From positions 4,756,415-4,820,414 of the forward strand of contig JAYKAV010003266.1 of the NCBI GenBank assembly GCA_035582835.1: DNA of 64,000 bases. The letters are read 5' to 3'. The notes under the pieces are model-generated. The model was not told the origin of the DNA, did no database searches, and was given only the letters and a program-made list of their open reading frames with translations. The first letter of the stretch is position 1; every line of letters starts with the position of its first letter. This stretch comes from Phoebastria nigripes. Taxonomy: Eukaryota > Chordata > Aves > Procellariiformes > Diomedeidae. Shown piece by piece: positions 60,861 through 64,000 of the stretch. The position numbers were made by a program, and so were the translations under genes.

Positions 60861-61201
60861 GACACTTCTGTACATAGACACCACTACATCTGTGCCAGCA
60901 GAAAGTATGACCCTGGTGGGTGAATACACGGAAGACCTTGAATGTTCCTCTCCCTGCTCTGTTGAAGCGGAGGAGCCCCAGGCGCCAGATCAGGGATTTG
61001 GCCCCTGCTGGCTTCTGCGTTGTGCTTGGACAACAAGCCAGGCTTCAGCAGTGACNGCAGGAAGCCTCCCTGCAGCCACTTAAGTCTACACACAACGCTC
61101 CTGAAGGAGCTTCAGTCTCGTAGCCCTGCTGTAACTGTTGAGAGGTTCACAACAGGAAGCTTGTTTTAACTTCTGTCTTCTCTTGCTGCTCTTGGGACAC
61201 T

Positions 61202-63903
61202 TCAGTGGAAGATGATCTTTTTATATTTGGAATTGGGGATCTGTCCTCGTGACTTGAGCCTCCTGACNGCCTCTCGCATGTGTTTGGGCTGCAGAGGTGG
61301 CAGCTCCCCCCACTTCTCACACACGTCCAGTGCTAAACAACAACAACCACCAAGGAGTTCACGTGAGCAGGACAGCTCAGCTTAGCCAGTCTCCTGCTGC
61401 TGGAGCTTTAGTTTTAAAGGCGACAGGTAACATTTTCATCCAGGGTTTACAGCTCACATTTTGTTAATACACAAGAATGAAACTGCTTTGTGTGCTTCTC
61501 TGTGTTAGTCCTGGGGGCATCAATACTGGACCAGAAAAAACTGCTTTTTAAACCACTCCAGCTACTATGGAATATGCTGGTTTGAGTCATGCAAGAACTT
61601 ACAATCTTAAACCTTCTGCTCTAAAGCCACCCCTAGGCTGGGTGGTGTGTTTTGGGGTTGTGTACAGCAGTGACAGGAAGGTACAACCTATAGTGGACTT
61701 ACGGGCCAGTTTCTTTTCGATTGTTTACAGTAAGTATCATTCACATCTCCTGCTAAGGACATGAAGCAATTAACGACAGTAGTGAAGCTGCTTATCCAAA
61801 CCGCCTCAGGCAAAACACAGCACTGCAGAGACAGCAGCAGTAAAGCTGCATCACCCGGGTAATGGTGATCCCAGCACATATAGGCCACGTTTTGTGTGAC
61901 AAGCCTATACAAACTGGTTGGCATCAAAACCAGTATCACCTCCTCCAGCCCAAGCAGAGCAGGGACACAGCTGGCTCAGCCTCCCACCCGGTGTCCCAAA
62001 AAGATCTTGGCTCCTCCCATAAAGGAAGAATCTTATGGGTTAAGAGGCTTAAATAACTCATTTCCCTCTAGGCTGAATTTGTCCACGGCAGTATTAACAA
62101 AAGATCCTTACTGCCCAGTCGCAGCCGGCTCACAGCCTGACTTACAGGGCAAGAACTTCTAAGTTACTCTCCTTAGAGAGGATAAAACAGGAGATCGGTG
62201 GTCACCAACCTCTGCTGACTCACGGGCAGCAATATTGATAGGATTAGAGAGGACTATGGGTGACACCACGCTTCACCCCTCTCTTGGCTTCGCTCTTAGC
62301 TGTGGCGTTCTGCCGCTGCTGGAAGGTCAGAGGGCCCCGCGGGACAGCACGACTGGGAACCACAAAGTGTCTAGTCTTGTTCCATGTCCTTCTGCTCTGC
62401 TTTAAGCAATGAATTTACCCTGTATTCTTAACTGTTTACTGGACATTTGCCACTCACCTTCCTCCACCACCTCCCCAACAAAGACCTTGGAAATGCCAGA
62501 CATGGCGATGACCACGTTCTGAGAGACAGAGGTGCCGGTGATGGACTGGATCAGCTGCGCAAGAGAGACAGACAGACAGTTGAGTGAGGCACACACAGCA
62601 ACGGTGAAACATTTTGACTCATATTTAGCAGTTTGAGCCTGTCAAATACCAACCAACAGCTAATGAAAAGCATAGGACAGCAGTACCTGACCTTTAGAAT
62701 TAGGTCCTATAGCTTTGGGCAGATGCTGGCTGTCAAGGTTTTAGCTCACCCTCATTCAGCTGCAGACCCTGTACCAGCAATTACTTTTTCCCATTGCCTC
62801 ATGGCCCCCCGGACCACCCTTATTTAAGACGAGCTCCTATTTACACTGCATAAGCCGTGCGAGGGCACTGAGCTAGAACGTGACGGGATAAGCCGACCTG
62901 AGGACAACGATCTCAGCCACAGGGGCCGAGATGCAGAGCCAGCTCATGTCGTGCGAGGCCTAGACATGACCGCAGCCAAGCTTAGTAAGGCTCAGCCTCC
63001 TTGTTCCGCTCAGACTCCTTCTGTGGCGAAGCATTACTGAAGTCATACCCGTTTAATAGCAGCTTTGGGGAAAGCAGACCGGCGATACATCTCGTAACGA
63101 TTCAACTGTTCTTCAGAAAAGGAAGAGACCAGTATTCTGGAGTGGAGAGAATTGATCGTTTACAGCAAAAACAAAAGAGTCTGAAGCTCCTCAGGCCACT
63201 GCAACAGTCCCGCAAAGCCCTTCTACCATCCTACGCCTCCTGCGGTACAAAACAGAGCCGGGAAGGGAAAGACGGTGCTCCCGTGGTGCTAAGGTTTATA
63301 ACGGAAAATGGCTGGGCCCGTTCGGGAGGGGAGGGATCTGGGACATCGTTAACCACGGGCTCATAAACCGATCAAACGATTATCGCGCAGTTCCCAGCAG
63401 CAAACCCCGCGCGGTGTGCGGTGCCCTCCCGAGCCCCAGCCCGCCCAGGCGCTGCTGCCCGGCGCCCCGGCACTCACTGCATCTTCTGGATCTCGTCCTC
63501 GTCCACTTTGTGCTTCTTCTCCTTCCTCTCCTTCAGCTCCAGCTTCACCTTCTTGGCCGCGGACGGCTGCAGGCTGGGGTCCTCCCCGTCCACCGCCTCC
63601 CCCTCCGCGCTCCTCACCTGGGCGAGAGCGCAGCGCTCGGCTCGGCGGCCCCGCAGCCCGGCCGGGCCCCGCTCCCCCCTCACAGCGAGCCCGGCCCGGC
63701 CTCACCTCCCCGTCCGGCGCCTCCGCCTTGGGCTCGCCGCCCCCGCCAGCCTCTCCCGCCTCGCCCTCGCCTGCCACCTCCGCGGCCGCCGGCTCCTCCG
63801 CGGCCGCCGCCCCATCCCCCGAGGGGGACGAGCCCGCGGGCGGCGGCTCCTGCTCGGCGGCGGCCCCGAGCTCCTCCCGGCCCGCCTCGCCGGGATCCGC
63901 CAT
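61202..63903 (-). CDS. TAF11: TAF11, TFIID subunit with histone fold
   Basis: Exons on the minus strand are 63903-63706, 63617-63478, 63136-63049, 62554-62458 and 61332-61202. All junctions are GT-AG and in phase; 654 bases give 217 aa plus TGA (human about 211). Residues 1-66 are an Ala/Glu/Gly-rich acidic tail ([18 protein letters not shown]). Residues 67-113 end in a highly charged stretch ([16 protein letters not shown]) that could serve nuclear import. Residues of about 113-217 are the histone fold, with [39 protein letters not shown] and [16 protein letters not shown], ending [12 protein letters not shown]11 pairs with TAF13 in TFIID and contacts TBP/TFIIA at core promoters. The start ATG has G at -3 and +4. 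The single N at 61268 is the third base of an alanine codon, so it does not affect the protein. Confidence 0.97.
61333..63705 (-). other. TAF11: TAF11 introns
   Basis: In transcript order: 63705-63618 (88 bases, GC-rich), 63477-63137, 63048-62555 and 62457-61333. No RNA gene or mobile element is recognised. Confidence 0.85.
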
Positions 63904-64000
63904 CGCCTCGCGCAGCGACGTCGCTCCCTGATGACGCAGCGCTACGGCTGACGCGAAGGGCCGCGCCTTTCCGGCGGCGGGGCGGGGCCTGTCGCCAGGG
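63400..64000. promoter_or_regulatory. TAF11: CpG island and TAF11 promoter
   Basis: CpG-rich sequence spans TAF11 exons 1-2 and continues to the window edge. Upstream of the ATG are a GACGTC core (63917-63922), TGACGCA (63932-63938), TGACGC (63949-63954) and a GC box GGGGCGGGGC (63979-63988). There is no TATA box. By synteny the same island would serve ANKS1A in the other direction; no part of that gene is visible. Confidence 0.7.

Noticed and set aside
63361..63951. Open frames overlapping TAF11 exons 1-2, including plus-strand frames and the minus-strand frame read through the first intron
   Set aside because: They come from the GC-rich island. The minus-strand frame is TAF11 exon 1 continued past the donor at 63705; the plus-strand frames are antisense shadows.
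1..64000. CRISPR arrays, operons, tRNA, rRNA or snoRNA genes
   Set aside because: The DNA is avian nuclear sequence. I saw no regularly spaced repeats, no tRNA-like box A/box B pair and no convincing C/D or H/ACA box snoRNA. A covariance-model search would be needed to exclude small RNAs fully.
1..64000. A previously undescribed gene system
   Set aside because: All convincing coding exons belong to four known conserved vertebrate genes. Nothing in the remaining sequence shows a coordinated set of unknown genes.

Overview
The window is nuclear DNA from a vertebrate, almost certainly a bird. Genes are split by GT-AG introns, three CpG-island promoters are visible, and SNRPC intron 3 carries a CR1 non-LTR retrotransposon fragment of the avian type. 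The CR1 looks galloanserine, but I hold the order-level placement loosely. Scattered single Ns, a 306-base gap and a 5-base gap mark it as a draft assembly. The gene order ILRUN(-), SNRPC(+), UHRF1BP1/BLTP3A(+), TAF11(-) is the order I know from human 6p21.31, so this is an old conserved synteny block.

Layout. Positions 1-16262 hold the 5' half of ILRUN on the minus strand: exon 2 at 1102-1256, a 14.8-kb intron, and exon 1 at 16105-16262. Positions 16263-17566 are a bidirectional CpG-island promoter shared by ILRUN and SNRPC. It is rich in octamer, CArG, CRE and palindromic elements. SNRPC (U1-C, 159 aa, 6 coding exons) covers 17567-22137 and has a polyadenylation signal at 22402. About 2.2 kb of intergenic DNA follows. 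BLTP3A (UHRF1BP1, 21 coding exons, 1470 aa) covers 24640-56574. It has a 14.2-kb first intron that begins with a GC-rich minisatellite and the assembly gap. TAF11 (217 aa, 5 exons) runs on the minus strand from 63903 to 61202 and meets BLTP3A tail to tail. The right edge is the TAF11 CpG-island promoter. By synteny ANKS1A would be expected just beyond it, but it is not visible here.

I rebuilt every coding exon by joining GT-AG junctions and checking phase. All three complete genes are open from start to stop, with no frameshift or internal stop. The products act in different processes: interferon and lipid regulation (ILRUN), 5' splice-site recognition (SNRPC), bridge-like lipid transfer on endolysosomal membranes (BLTP3A), and TFIID assembly (TAF11). 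They are neighbours by ancestry rather than a pathway. I found no sign of an undescribed biological system. The sequence most worth a second look is the ILRUN/SNRPC divergent promoter.
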